DNA of 64,000 nucleotides from Echinicola sp. 20G (lineage in GTDB: Bacteria > Bacteroidota > Bacteroidia > Cytophagales > Cyclobacteriaceae): contig NZ_AP024154.1 of the NCBI RefSeq assembly GCF_015533855.1, positions 4,036,501 to 4,100,500 on the forward strand, in the 5' to 3' direction. Below, piece by piece: positions 36,910-45,878 of this stretch; the stretch's first letter is position 1, and each line of letters begins with the position of its first letter. The notes beneath the pieces are model-generated. The model ran no database searches, was not told the DNA's origin, and worked only from the letters and a program-made list of their open reading frames with translations. Both the position numbers and the translations under genes were made by a program.

Positions 36910-37935
36910 ATGAAAAAGATACCATACATATTAATAGCGATTGTCTTGATATTTTCATCCTGCGAGAATGAGGATTGGGAATTCCCGGACTTTGATTACC
37001 AAACGGTATACTTCGCTTACCAATTTCCTGTCCGTACGATCACTATGGGGGAGGATATTTTTGACACTTCCCTGGACAATGAAGGAAAATTTAAACTAAT
37101 GGTTACAACAGGAGGAGTTTATTCTTCACCCAATGATGTATCTGTTCAGATAGAAGTGGACGAGTCTTTGGCAGAAGGACTGTTATTTGAAGAAGGAGGT
37201 GACGAAATAGAAATATTGTCATCAGAATATTACCAACTAAACACAGAGACGGTGATCATTCCCAGAGGAGAGATAGCCGGAGGAGTTGAAGTACAGTTGA
37301 CCGGGGCTTTTTTCAATGACCCAAGGGCCATCAAAAAAACCTTTGTATTACCGGTCAGGATTACCAATGTTACCAATGCTGACTCTGTGCTATCCGGTAT
37401 ACCGATAGTGGAAAATCCTAAAAGGGCGATAGCTGATGACTGGTTTCCAGCACCAAAGGATTTTACCTTATATGCCCTTAAATATGTGAATGAATGGCAT
37501 GGGAATTACCTCCGTAGAGGAAGGGATATCATTACGGGAAAAGAAGTGGGGGTAGTCGATGAAACCATTACCAGACGTGAGGAAAGTGTGGAATATGATG
37601 AGATCAATGAATTGCTTACCCAATCCCTTTCTCAGGTTTTGTTCCCCTTGACCTTTTCGGGTGAGGGAGGTGAAAATATTACCGCCGACTTGTTGTTGAC
37701 TTTTGATAGTGAGGGTAATTGCTCCGTTTCTGCCGCACATGGTGGGTACACCGCATCCGGTAGTGGAAGATTTGTGAAAGATGGGGAAAAGTCAAGTTGG
37801 GGAAATGAAGACAGAGATGCTGTATATCTGGAATATGAGGTTGATTTGCCCCAAATGCATGTGGCCTCAATGGATACCTTGGTGCTTAGGGACCGGGGTG
37901 TTGGGATGGAGGTCTTTAGCCCTGTACTTAAATAA
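36910..37935 (+). CDS. xusE: XusE-like surface lipoprotein (DUF1735/DUF5627-type)
   Basis: 341 residues with lipobox F-S-S-C at about residues 15-18. Two beta-sandwich-like regions: an N-terminal DUF1735-like domain with Y-F-A-Y-Q-F-P-V-R-T-I and a V-I-I-P-R-G-E-I segment, and a C-terminal lipocalin-like or DUF5627-like domain. No catalytic motif. The position between the tandem susC/D pairs and the CBM-bearing GH10 matches the fifth gene (xusE) of the conserved xylan core of gut Bacteroidota. It is probably a surface glycan-binding protein; direct function is not known from sequence. Confidence 0.8.
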   Translation: MKKIPYILIAIVLIFSSCENEDWEFPDFDYQTVYFAYQFPVRTITMGEDIFDTSLDNEGKFKLMVTTGGVYSSPNDVSVQIEVDESLAEGLLFEEGGDEIEILSSEYYQLNTETVIIPRGEIAGGVEVQLTGAFFNDPRAIKKTFVLPVRITNVTNADSVLSGIPIVENPKRAIADDWFPAPKDFTLYALKYVNEWHGNYLRRGRDIITGKEVGVVDETITRREESVEYDEINELLTQSLSQVLFPLTFSGEGGENITADLLLTFDSEGNCSVSAAHGGYTASGSGRFVKDGEKSSWGNEDRDAVYLEYEVDLPQMHVASMDTLVLRDRGVGMEVFSPVLK

Positions 37936-37964
37936 TCTATTGATGACTTTAATCCGATATTAAT

Positions 37965-40103
37965 ATGAAAAAAAGATATATCAGTTTTCTAGGCGGAGTG
38001 GTCTTGTCATTAATGACTTCCTGCGTGGATTATGTGCCTACAGATGAATACCAAGTTGAAAAACCGGAAAGCATCGCACTTCAAGAAGAAATCAATGCCT
38101 ATCAAACCTTAAAATCTTATGTGGACAGTACTGCTCATCCAGGATTTATCCTGGGTGGAGCGGTGAACCAGTCCGAATATGCCGATAAAGGGGTGATGTA
38201 CCGTTTGATCAATAGTAATTTCAATGAAATCACGGCCGGTTATGGCATGAAACACGGTGCTATCGTACAGGCGGATGGCAGTTTGCTGTTAGGTGGAGTC
38301 AATGCCTTGTTTGAAGCTGCTACTGCGGCAGGAACGACAGTCTATGGTCATACGCTCTGCTGGCATGCTAACCAAAATGCAGGCTACTTAAATGGATTAT
38401 TGGAGCCACTTGTGGTGAATTCTCCAGCTTTTGCAAATGAACTTGATCTTTCAGGAGCCATGTCCGGAAACCTCACTGGCTGGACCAGCCAAGGAGATAT
38501 GGTTTTGTCCGAAAATGATGGAATGGGCGAAGGAACATCAGCTTTCAAATTGACTGCTGGTGCTAACTTATCAGCACCTGAAGACCTGCAATTGACTACG
38601 CCTGAGATTACCATCGAGCCAGGAAATGAATACGAAATAGTGGCTTATATCAAATCCGATAGGGCTGCTGAAGGAAGAATCAGTTTTGAAGGATTGGAGA
38701 ATAATGAACCAGAGATGGACTGGATGGGAACTGGCACTGCTTCATCTACTTTTCAAACCACCATGTCTTGGAAAGAAATAAGGTTTAGGGTCAGTGATTT
38801 TCAGGGGGAAACATTCAAGATCAAGTTTGATTTAGGTTATACTCCTGGTGCTAGCCATTACCTGGATATTAACAACCTGTATGTCTATAATCCCAATGGC
38901 GAGCCAATGATCAATAATCTTGTAATGAATGGGGATTTTGAATCCGGTACCGGCTGGGGAGGTTGGGGCAATGGTTCTACCCGAGGAATCACCGAAGAAG
39001 GGATGGGTTTTGGTGGAGAAGGCAAAGCTTTCTATGTTACCAACCCTTCTGTAACCGGCGGTTTTTGGGAAGTGCAGACCTCTTATGGTTTTGCGGAACC
39101 CCTTGAAAACGGAGAAGCCTACAAATTGTCCTTTTGGGTAAAGGGAGATGCCCAGGGCATTATCAGACCGGAACTCCAGAGCCCCGATTATTCTTCAAAT
39201 GGCTTTGGCCAAGTGATGGTAACGCAGGAATGGAAGCAGGTCGAACTGACTACCACGGCAACCGCAGACGATAGAAGCAGGCTTATTTTCAGTTATGGGG
39301 AATATGCCGGTACGGTTTACATTGACAATGTGGTCCTGAGCAGTGCTTCCTTATCTGGAGGTAGCACTACTTTGGTGCAGAAAACACCTGAGGAAAAAGA
39401 GTCGATCATTTCCGGAGAATTGGAAAGATGGATATCAGAGATGGTCACCAACAGTGCCGAACATGTCAAAGCTTGGGATGTAGTCAATGAGCCAATGGAT
39501 GACAACAACCCGTCTGAGCTGAAAACAGGAATTGGAAAAACAGATAAAGCTGCTGATGAATTTTATTGGCAGGATTATATGGGCAAGGATTACGCTGTCA
39601 AGGCATTTCAGTGGGCAAGGGAATACGGTAACCCTGATGACCTTCATTTTATCAATGACTATAATTTGGAATATAACCTGGATAAGTGCCAGGGCATCAT
39701 CGATTATGTAGCGTACCTAGAAAGTCAAGGCGCACAAGTGGATGGTATCGGGACCCAGATGCACATTGGGATTGATTCCAACAAACAAAATATTGCCAAG
39801 ATGTTTGAGATGCTTGCTGCCACAGGAAAGTTGATTAAGGTCTCAGAATTAGATGTGAGGGTCAACACTTCTACACCTAATGCGGAAATATTAGGGCAAC
39901 AAGCAGCAATGTATAAATACGTAGTGGATATGTACAATGAATATGTACCTAAGTCACAACAATACGGAATCACCGTTTGGGGCATAAAGGACAGTGCCGA
40001 TGATGCCTCTTGGCTTCCTGGTGAAAGGCAAGGCCTTTGGAACCAAAACCTTAATAGGAAACCGGCCTATGTGGGTTTTGTGGAAGGTTTGCAAGGTTTA
40101 TGA
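37965..40103 (+). CDS. xyn10C: GH10 endo-1,4-beta-xylanase with inserted CBM-like modules (Xyn10C-like)
   Basis: 712-residue surface lipoprotein (lipobox L-M-T-S-C near residue 20). The GH10 barrel is split: the first part ends after V-Y-G-H-T-L-C-W-H-A-N-Q, then about 330 residues form two jelly-roll CBM4/22-like modules (about 160-290 and 315-455), and the barrel resumes at about residue 475. Acid/base Glu509 in D-V-V-N-E-P and nucleophile Glu628 in V-S-E-L-D-V-R. The same split design is known for the xylanase at this place in Prevotella/Bacteroides xylan loci. It likely cuts polymeric xylan at the cell surface and feeds the adjacent SusC/D systems. A 13-bp hairpin follows. Confidence 0.92.
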   Translation: MKKRYISFLGGVVLSLMTSCVDYVPTDEYQVEKPESIALQEEINAYQTLKSYVDSTAHPGFILGGAVNQSEYADKGVMYRLINSNFNEITAGYGMKHGAIVQADGSLLLGGVNALFEAATAAGTTVYGHTLCWHANQNAGYLNGLLEPLVVNSPAFANELDLSGAMSGNLTGWTSQGDMVLSENDGMGEGTSAFKLTAGANLSAPEDLQLTTPEITIEPGNEYEIVAYIKSDRAAEGRISFEGLENNEPEMDWMGTGTASSTFQTTMSWKEIRFRVSDFQGETFKIKFDLGYTPGASHYLDINNLYVYNPNGEPMINNLVMNGDFESGTGWGGWGNGSTRGITEEGMGFGGEGKAFYVTNPSVTGGFWEVQTSYGFAEPLENGEAYKLSFWVKGDAQGIIRPELQSPDYSSNGFGQVMVTQEWKQVELTTTATADDRSRLIFSYGEYAGTVYIDNVVLSSASLSGGSTTLVQKTPEEKESIISGELERWISEMVTNSAEHVKAWDVVNEPMDDNNPSELKTGIGKTDKAADEFYWQDYMGKDYAVKAFQWAREYGNPDDLHFINDYNLEYNLDKCQGIIDYVAYLESQGAQVDGIGTQMHIGIDSNKQNIAKMFEMLAATGKLIKVSELDVRVNTSTPNAEILGQQAAMYKYVVDMYNEYVPKSQQYGITVWGIKDSADDASWLPGERQGLWNQNLNRKPAYVGFVEGLQGL

Positions 40104-40114
40104 ATCATGCATTT

Positions 40115-40150
40115 TGACCAGTGATGGAATAATAACACCATCACTGGTCA
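40115..40150 (+). repeat. Perfect 13-bp intergenic hairpin without T tract
   Basis: TGACCAGTGATGG (40115-40127) pairs perfectly with CCATCACTGGTCA (40138-40150) around a 10-nt A-rich loop. The bases after it (TATCTC) are not a T run, so it is more likely an mRNA-stability or processing element between xyn10C and the GH5 gene than a terminator. Confidence 0.75.
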
Positions 40151-40177
40151 TATCTCTAGCTTAAAATATCAGTGAAC

Positions 40178-41431
40178 ATGAAGAATGCCAATGCAGTAGG
40201 CATAGTGATATTATTATGTTTGTTTTTTAGTTGTAAGATGGAGGATTCAGCACCTTCAGATTCTAAAGAACCCAATGAGATACAACAACATGAAAAGAAT
40301 TTTTCTTGGCCAAATTCAATACTTCCCTTACATGTGGAAGGTAAGTTCCTTCAAGATCCATGTGGGAATAACGTTAACCTTCATGGTGTGGCGATGACAC
40401 CCAGTCCTTGGTTTAATGGGGGTGCTGTAGGGGAATGGAGATGGAGTAATTATGATGTGGAAGGCTGTCTTGAATATAATCAAGCGGTAATGGACAAACT
40501 ATCCGCAGGCGATGAGGATGGTTGGTTCTTGAACTATATCAGACTGCATATAGACCCTTATTGGTCCAATACACCGGGGGAACCCATTCCTGAAAATGAT
40601 ATTTCAAGGTTTGATTTTGACCGTTTTGTCACTGCTGTTGATGAAGTCATTGTGCCTTTGATTGAACATGCAGCATCAAGAAGCATGTATGTAATTCTGC
40701 GACCTCCAGGTGTTTGCCCTCATGATATCGCTGTTGGGGATGATTATTATCTCTACTTAATGAAAATTTGGGATTATCTCTCGCAACATACTGATCTGAA
40801 AAATGCGGACCATGTAATGTTTGAGTTGGCCAATGAGCCCATACATATTTTGGGAACCAACGGTGAATATGGCAGTGATACGCCTGCCCATTACGAAGCC
40901 TTGCAGCAGTTCTTCCAGCCAATTGTGAATAGGATCAGGGACAATGGTGCAGAAAATATCCTTTGGATTCCCGGTTCGGGATACCAGTCCCATTATCGGG
41001 GTTTTGCAGACTATCCCCTTCAAGGAGATAATATTGGCTATGCGGTGCACCTGTATCCCGGTTATTGGGGCCAGGATCTCAATGACCCTACGGTTCTTCG
41101 ACAGCAGTGGGAAAGGAATTACAAACCTGTAGCTGATTTTGCTCCTATAGCGGTAACGGAAATAGATTGGGCTCCGGAGCAATATGCCGTATGGGGAAAA
41201 GGAGGTATTACCGGTGTGGCCAATGGCTGGGGATTTGGTGCCAATTTTAAGTTCCTGGCAGATGAAACGGGCAATGTCAGTTGGAATTTACTGTCTCCGG
41301 AAAACTTGATTGACCGTGGTGATCTCGATGGAGGAATAGCTTTTGGTGCTGACCCTGATGCCTGTGCAAAGCCTGTGCATGATTGGTTTAGGGAATATGC
41401 GAAAGAATTGGAATTGTGTAAAAGTGAATAA
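40178..41431 (+). CDS. GH5-family glycoside hydrolase, lipoprotein
   Basis: About 417 residues from the ATG at 40178. Lipobox L-F-F-S-C. The TIM barrel has N-L-H-G-V-A-M near the start, the acid/base Glu220 in F-E-L-A-N-E-P and nucleophile Glu328 in V-T-E-I-D-W, with H-L-Y-P in between as in GH5. The subfamily could not be assigned. Given the locus, endo-xylanase or arabinoxylanase activity is more likely than cellulase. It sits 70 bp beyond the CBM-bearing GH10 and 25 bp before another GH10, all surface lipoproteins. Confidence 0.85.
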   Translation: MKNANAVGIVILLCLFFSCKMEDSAPSDSKEPNEIQQHEKNFSWPNSILPLHVEGKFLQDPCGNNVNLHGVAMTPSPWFNGGAVGEWRWSNYDVEGCLEYNQAVMDKLSAGDEDGWFLNYIRLHIDPYWSNTPGEPIPENDISRFDFDRFVTAVDEVIVPLIEHAASRSMYVILRPPGVCPHDIAVGDDYYLYLMKIWDYLSQHTDLKNADHVMFELANEPIHILGTNGEYGSDTPAHYEALQQFFQPIVNRIRDNGAENILWIPGSGYQSHYRGFADYPLQGDNIGYAVHLYPGYWGQDLNDPTVLRQQWERNYKPVADFAPIAVTEIDWAPEQYAVWGKGGITGVANGWGFGANFKFLADETGNVSWNLLSPENLIDRGDLDGGIAFGADPDACAKPVHDWFREYAKELELCKSE

Positions 41432-41456
41432 GGCAAAATATATAAACAAGTAAAAG

Positions 41457-42608
41457 ATGATTCAATATATCCAGAAACAAATCTGTTTCATTCTCATAGG
41501 GGGATTGGTATTGGCTTTTGTTGCCTGTAGTACCTCAGGAGAATCCGTGAAAAAATCAGCATCCACTTTACAAGATGCTTTTCAGAAAAAATTCCTGATA
41601 GGTACAGCCCTCAATGCTCCACAAATAATGGGAAGGGATTCTGCCACGATGCAGGTGGTGAAAACACATTTCAATAGTATTGTTGCAGAAAACATTATGA
41701 AAAGTGGAATGCTTCAGCCCAGGGAAGGGGACTTTCGGTTTGATCTGGCCGATCAGTTTGTGGAATTTGGTGAAGAAAACAATATGCGGATCCATGGTCA
41801 TACCCTTGTATGGCATTCTCAAGCTCCCAGGTGGTTCTTTACAGATGAAGAGGGGAATGAGGTGTCGCCAGAATTGCTGACCGAACGAATGCGAAAGCAC
41901 ATTTATACGGTAGTGGAACGTTATAAAGGTCGGGTGCATTCCTGGGATGTGGTCAACGAGGCAATATTGGATGATGGAAACTATAGAAATAGCAAATTTT
42001 ATCAAATTTTGGGTAAGGATTTTATCAAACTTGCCTTTCAGTTTGCCCATGAAGCCGATCCGGACGCAGAACTGTATTATAATGATTTTTCTATGTCCCA
42101 ACCTGGCAAGCGTGAGGGTGTAGTCAAGATGGTCAAGGAACTTCAGGAACAGGGTATACAGATAGATGGTATAGGTATGCAGGGACATATAAGTTTAGAA
42201 CATCCGAAAATTGAGGAATTTGAAAAGAGCATTCAGGCCTTTTCTAAGTTGGGTGTGCAGGTCATGGTTACCGAATTGGATCTTTCCGTACTTCCTTCTC
42301 CATGGAATAGAGATGCAGGGGCTAATATTTCGGATAATGTGGATTATCAGAATAAGATGAACCCCTATCCTGATGGATTGCCTGATAGCGTAGAGGAAGC
42401 ATTTGATGATCGCTATCTGGAGTTTTTTAAGTTGTTTATAAAATATGAGGATGAAATTTCAAGGGTAACCCTTTGGGGGGTAAATGATTCCAATTCATGG
42501 AAAAACGGATGGCCTATAAGAGGAAGAACAGATTATCCTTTACTTTTTGACAGAGAAAATAAAGCAAAGCCTATTGTAGAAAAACTGATTAGGGTGGCTA
42601 ATCAATAA
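41457..42608 (+). CDS. GH10 endo-1,4-beta-xylanase, lipoprotein
   Basis: 383 residues; lipobox F-V-A-C at about residues 21-24. Uninterrupted GH10 barrel: I-V-A-E-N-I-M-K, G-H-T-L-V-W-H-S-Q, acid/base Glu168 in D-V-V-N-E-A, G-I-G-M-Q-G-H, nucleophile Glu273 in V-T-E-L-D-L-S, and the late W-G-V-N-D-S. Without CBMs, so probably acts on shorter or already bound chains. 18 bp before a GH43. Confidence 0.94.
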   Translation: MIQYIQKQICFILIGGLVLAFVACSTSGESVKKSASTLQDAFQKKFLIGTALNAPQIMGRDSATMQVVKTHFNSIVAENIMKSGMLQPREGDFRFDLADQFVEFGEENNMRIHGHTLVWHSQAPRWFFTDEEGNEVSPELLTERMRKHIYTVVERYKGRVHSWDVVNEAILDDGNYRNSKFYQILGKDFIKLAFQFAHEADPDAELYYNDFSMSQPGKREGVVKMVKELQEQGIQIDGIGMQGHISLEHPKIEEFEKSIQAFSKLGVQVMVTELDLSVLPSPWNRDAGANISDNVDYQNKMNPYPDGLPDSVEEAFDDRYLEFFKLFIKYEDEISRVTLWGVNDSNSWKNGWPIRGRTDYPLLFDRENKAKPIVEKLIRVANQ

Positions 42609-42626
42609 ACCATAATTGAAATAATC

Positions 42627-44213
42627 ATGGTAAAATATAGAATTAGAAAAAAGGGAGATTTACTAACGATATTAGCTTTTTTGATAACGGTTATGTGGAG
42701 CCACGCAGTGTTGGCCCAAGGTAAGGCCGCAAAAAATCCTATAATCCATGCGGATGTTCCGGACATGTCCATGGTGCGTGTTGGTGATACTTATTATATG
42801 AGTAGTACCACCATGCATATGAACCCAGGTGTTCCCATTATGAAATCCAATGATTTGTCCAATTGGGAACTGATCAACTACGCTTATGATCGATTGGGGG
42901 AAGTGGATGCAATCAATCTGGAAAATGGCAAGAACGCCTACGGAGCGGGGTCTTGGGCAAGTTGCTTGAGATTTCACAAGGGAACTTATTATGTAAGTAC
43001 CTTTTCTTCCACGACAGGGAAGACCTATATTTTTACCACTGAGAATTTGGAAAATGGGCCTTGGGAATCCCATACTTTTTCACCTTCCTATCATGACCAT
43101 ACATTGTTTTTCGATGAGGATGGCAAAATTTATATGATTTGGGGAGGGGGAAAACTCCGCATGGTGGAGTTAAAAGAAGATCTATCTGGAGTCAAGCCAG
43201 GTACTGAAAGGGTGTTGATAGAAAACGCCACTGCTCCTTCGGGACCTAATGTGATGCTTCCGGCAGAAGGATCACAATTGTTCAAGGTAAACGGAAAGTA
43301 TTACCTCTTCAATATCTCTTGGCCCCAAGGGGGAATGCGGACGGTCATTGTCCATAAAGCTGATCAGATAACCGGGCCTTATGAAGGAAAGGTCATGTTG
43401 CAGGACAAAGGAGTCGCTCAGGGAGGACTAATAGATACGGCAGAAGGGACATGGTATGCCTATTTGTTTAGAGACTATGGGGCTGTTGGCAGAATTCCCT
43501 ATTTGGTGCCTGTTGAGTGGGTTGATGATTGGCCTGTACTGGGAGAGGAAGGGAAAGTACCCGGCCAATTGGACCTTCCCGCCAATGGAAGCCTGATCCC
43601 CGGTATTGTGGCTTCAGATGATTTTAAGCTCAAAAAGAAAGACAGGGACCTGCCATTGGTTTGGCAGTGGAACCATAACCCTGATCCGGCATATTGGTCG
43701 GTTAGGGAAAGAAAAGGATACCTGCGCCTAACCACGTCCAGGGTAGATACTTCTCTTATGGAAGCTAAAAATACCCTGACCCAGCGGACCATAGGCCCAA
43801 AATGTACAGGCGTCACCAGAATTGATATAGCGGGGATGAAGGATGGGGACTTCGCTGGCCTTGCCCTCCTCCAAAAACTTTATGGACAGTTAGGGGTGAA
43901 AGATGAGAATGGCCAAAAGGTGTTGGTGATGATCAATGCAGATTCCGGAGAGGCTAAAGAAATTGAACGTGTCCCGCTCAACACAAGCTCAGTTTACCTG
44001 AAAGCCTTTTGTGACTTTACCGATCGCCGCGATGAAGCCAATTTCTTTTACAGCCTTGATGGCAAAGATTGGAAGGCTATCGGGTCTACCCTGCACATGA
44101 AGTATACGCTGCCCCATTTTATGGGTTATCGCTTTGCCTTGTTCAATTATGCGACCAAATCGCCGGGAGGCCATGTAGACTTCGATTACTTTCATATTAC
44201 TGACCAACCCTAA
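42627..44213 (+). CDS. GH43 beta-xylosidase/arabinofuranosidase-like enzyme with C-terminal beta-sandwich
   Basis: 528 residues, signal peptide ending V-L-A-Q. Five-bladed propeller of GH43: H-A-D-V-P-D-M-S-M-V (catalytic base region), D-H-T-L-F-F-D-E-D-G and P-A-E-G-S-Q-L-F (acid region), followed from about residue 330 by a concanavalin-like GH43_C2 domain. The sequence N-P-G-V-P-I-M-K-S-N-D-L-S-N-W is typical of the two-domain subfamilies. Activity on xylose or arabinose side groups cannot be separated by eye. Ends 14 bp before the next GH43. Confidence 0.86.
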   Translation: MVKYRIRKKGDLLTILAFLITVMWSHAVLAQGKAAKNPIIHADVPDMSMVRVGDTYYMSSTTMHMNPGVPIMKSNDLSNWELINYAYDRLGEVDAINLENGKNAYGAGSWASCLRFHKGTYYVSTFSSTTGKTYIFTTENLENGPWESHTFSPSYHDHTLFFDEDGKIYMIWGGGKLRMVELKEDLSGVKPGTERVLIENATAPSGPNVMLPAEGSQLFKVNGKYYLFNISWPQGGMRTVIVHKADQITGPYEGKVMLQDKGVAQGGLIDTAEGTWYAYLFRDYGAVGRIPYLVPVEWVDDWPVLGEEGKVPGQLDLPANGSLIPGIVASDDFKLKKKDRDLPLVWQWNHNPDPAYWSVRERKGYLRLTTSRVDTSLMEAKNTLTQRTIGPKCTGVTRIDIAGMKDGDFAGLALLQKLYGQLGVKDENGQKVLVMINADSGEAKEIERVPLNTSSVYLKAFCDFTDRRDEANFFYSLDGKDWKAIGSTLHMKYTLPHFMGYRFALFNYATKSPGGHVDFDYFHITDQP

Positions 44214-44227
44214 TCAGATTTATTCAA

Positions 44228-45613
44228 ATGCCTAAAATAACCTATTATACCAACTACTTTATCATAACAGCCCTTTTTGTCCTTTGGCCAGGAATTTCCA
44301 AGGCCCAGAATCCTTTGATCAAGGACCAATTCACAGCGGATCCATCGGCCATGGTAGTAGGGGACAGAGTTTATATCTATCCTTCACACGATATTTATTG
44401 TGAAGAAAATAACGGAAGGGAAAATTGGTTTTGCATGCAGGATTACCATGTTTTTTCTTCTGATAACCTCAAGGAATGGACGGATCATGGCGTCATCCTC
44501 AGCCAAGAAAATGTACCTTGGGGCAATCCTACTGCCAATAGCATGTGGGCACCTGACTGTATCGAAAGGAATGGGAAATATTATTTCTATTTCCCGAACC
44601 ATAGCAATGCCTCGAGTGTGAATGGTGAAGGTTTTACCATTGGGGTGGCTGTGGCAGACCATCCAGAAGGGCCATTTGTCCCCCAAGCAGAACCGATAAA
44701 AGGGGTAAAGGGAATAGATCCGAATGTGTTTATTGATGATGATGGCCAGGCTTATCTCTATTGGTCTCAAGGCCATATTTATGGTGCAAAGCTAAAGGAA
44801 AATATGCTGGAATTGGCATCAGCACCTGTGATCTTACAGGAGCTCCCGAGCAAAGGCCTGAAAGAGGGTCCCTATATGTTCAAAAGAAAAGGTAGTTACT
44901 ACCTGACCTATCCTCATGTAGAAAATAAAACTGAAAGACTTGAATATGCGCTGGGCAATCAACCCTTAGGTCCATTTGAGTTTCAAGGGGTGATCATGGA
45001 TGAATCTCCCACAGGCTGCTGGACCAACCACCATTCGATCATCGATTTCAAGGGACAGCATTATCTTTTCTACCACCATAATGATTATTCCCCTGATTTT
45101 GATAAAAACAGGTCTATAAGGGCTGATAGTTTATTTTTTGAAGCAGATGGAAGTATTCGAAAGGTAGCGCCAAGTCTACGGGGCATAGGATTGAGCAGTG
45201 CTTTTGAGAATGTCCATCTGGATCGATACAGTCAGCTCAGTGAAACAGGAGCTACAATCGTCTTTTTGGAAGAGTCAAATCCATTTCTAGGCTGGAAAAC
45301 GATTTTCGGAAATCAGGAAGGCTGGGTCAAATTTGATGCGGTTGATTTTGGTAAAGGAAATGCCCAAAGTATGACCTGGAGAGTCAGGGCTCCCCAAGGC
45401 GGAAAAGTTCAAATCAGACAAGGAAGCAAAGAGGGACAGTTGATCAGTGAGGTAAAGCTGGACAGGAATGCTGAATGGCAATCCATCACGGTTCCAGTGG
45501 CACATCAGCCTTCTGGTATTCAGGATTTGGTTTTACAAGGAAGCGGAAAGATAGAAGTGGATTGGGTAAGGTGGGAAAAGCCCACGGAAGGGCTGGGAAG
45601 CTTATCGAAGTGA
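44228..45613 (+). CDS. GH43 arabinofuranosidase-like enzyme with C-terminal CBM6
   Basis: 461 residues with signal peptide (ends S-K-A-Q). Propeller with catalytic Asp in T-A-D-P-S-A-M-V, pKa-modulating Asp in G-I-D-P-N-V-F-I-D and acid Glu in K-E-G-P-Y-M-F-K-R. The last ~130 residues look like a CBM6 (W-V-K-F-D-A-V-D-F-G to V-D-W-V-R-W). Likely trims arabinose or xylose from xylan chains. Last gene before a 265-bp gap that contains a candidate LacI operator. Confidence 0.87.
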   Translation: MPKITYYTNYFIITALFVLWPGISKAQNPLIKDQFTADPSAMVVGDRVYIYPSHDIYCEENNGRENWFCMQDYHVFSSDNLKEWTDHGVILSQENVPWGNPTANSMWAPDCIERNGKYYFYFPNHSNASSVNGEGFTIGVAVADHPEGPFVPQAEPIKGVKGIDPNVFIDDDGQAYLYWSQGHIYGAKLKENMLELASAPVILQELPSKGLKEGPYMFKRKGSYYLTYPHVENKTERLEYALGNQPLGPFEFQGVIMDESPTGCWTNHHSIIDFKGQHYLFYHHNDYSPDFDKNRSIRADSLFFEADGSIRKVAPSLRGIGLSSAFENVHLDRYSQLSETGATIVFLEESNPFLGWKTIFGNQEGWVKFDAVDFGKGNAQSMTWRVRAPQGGKVQIRQGSKEGQLISEVKLDRNAEWQSITVPVAHQPSGIQDLVLQGSGKIEVDWVRWEKPTEGLGSLSK

Positions 45614-45799
45614 AGTGGATATAATGGATGATAAATGATTTTCAAGAGAGTATGCTTGTGATTGGATATTAGGTAATTATAATGTGGGACATTAATGTGT
45701 ATTCGGAAAGATGTGCGAAAAAGAAAATTTAAACGGAAATCCAAAATTTGGCCTTTGGGAAAAACAAAAAGGTAGAACTGTTACTCGATCTGTTAAGCA

Positions 45800-45813
45800 G
45801 TTAACCGATTAAC
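45800..45813. promoter_or_regulatory. Candidate LacI-family operator, site 3
   Basis: GTTAACCGATTAAC: perfect palindromic arms around the same AACCGATT core as the two sites between lacI and susC. It lies 65 bp upstream of the GH95 ATG, in a 265-bp gap with no gene, suggesting a separate LacI-controlled promoter for the GH95-onward group. Confidence 0.6.
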
Positions 45814-45878
45814 CCCGGCTCGGGCATTGACCTACTTAAATTAAAATTGGGCCATATAACAGATAACCTAATAAAACC

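Noticed and set aside
40115..40150. Hairpin as a rho-independent terminator
   Set aside because: No T tract follows on the plus strand; the sequence continues TATCTC and the next gene is in the same direction.
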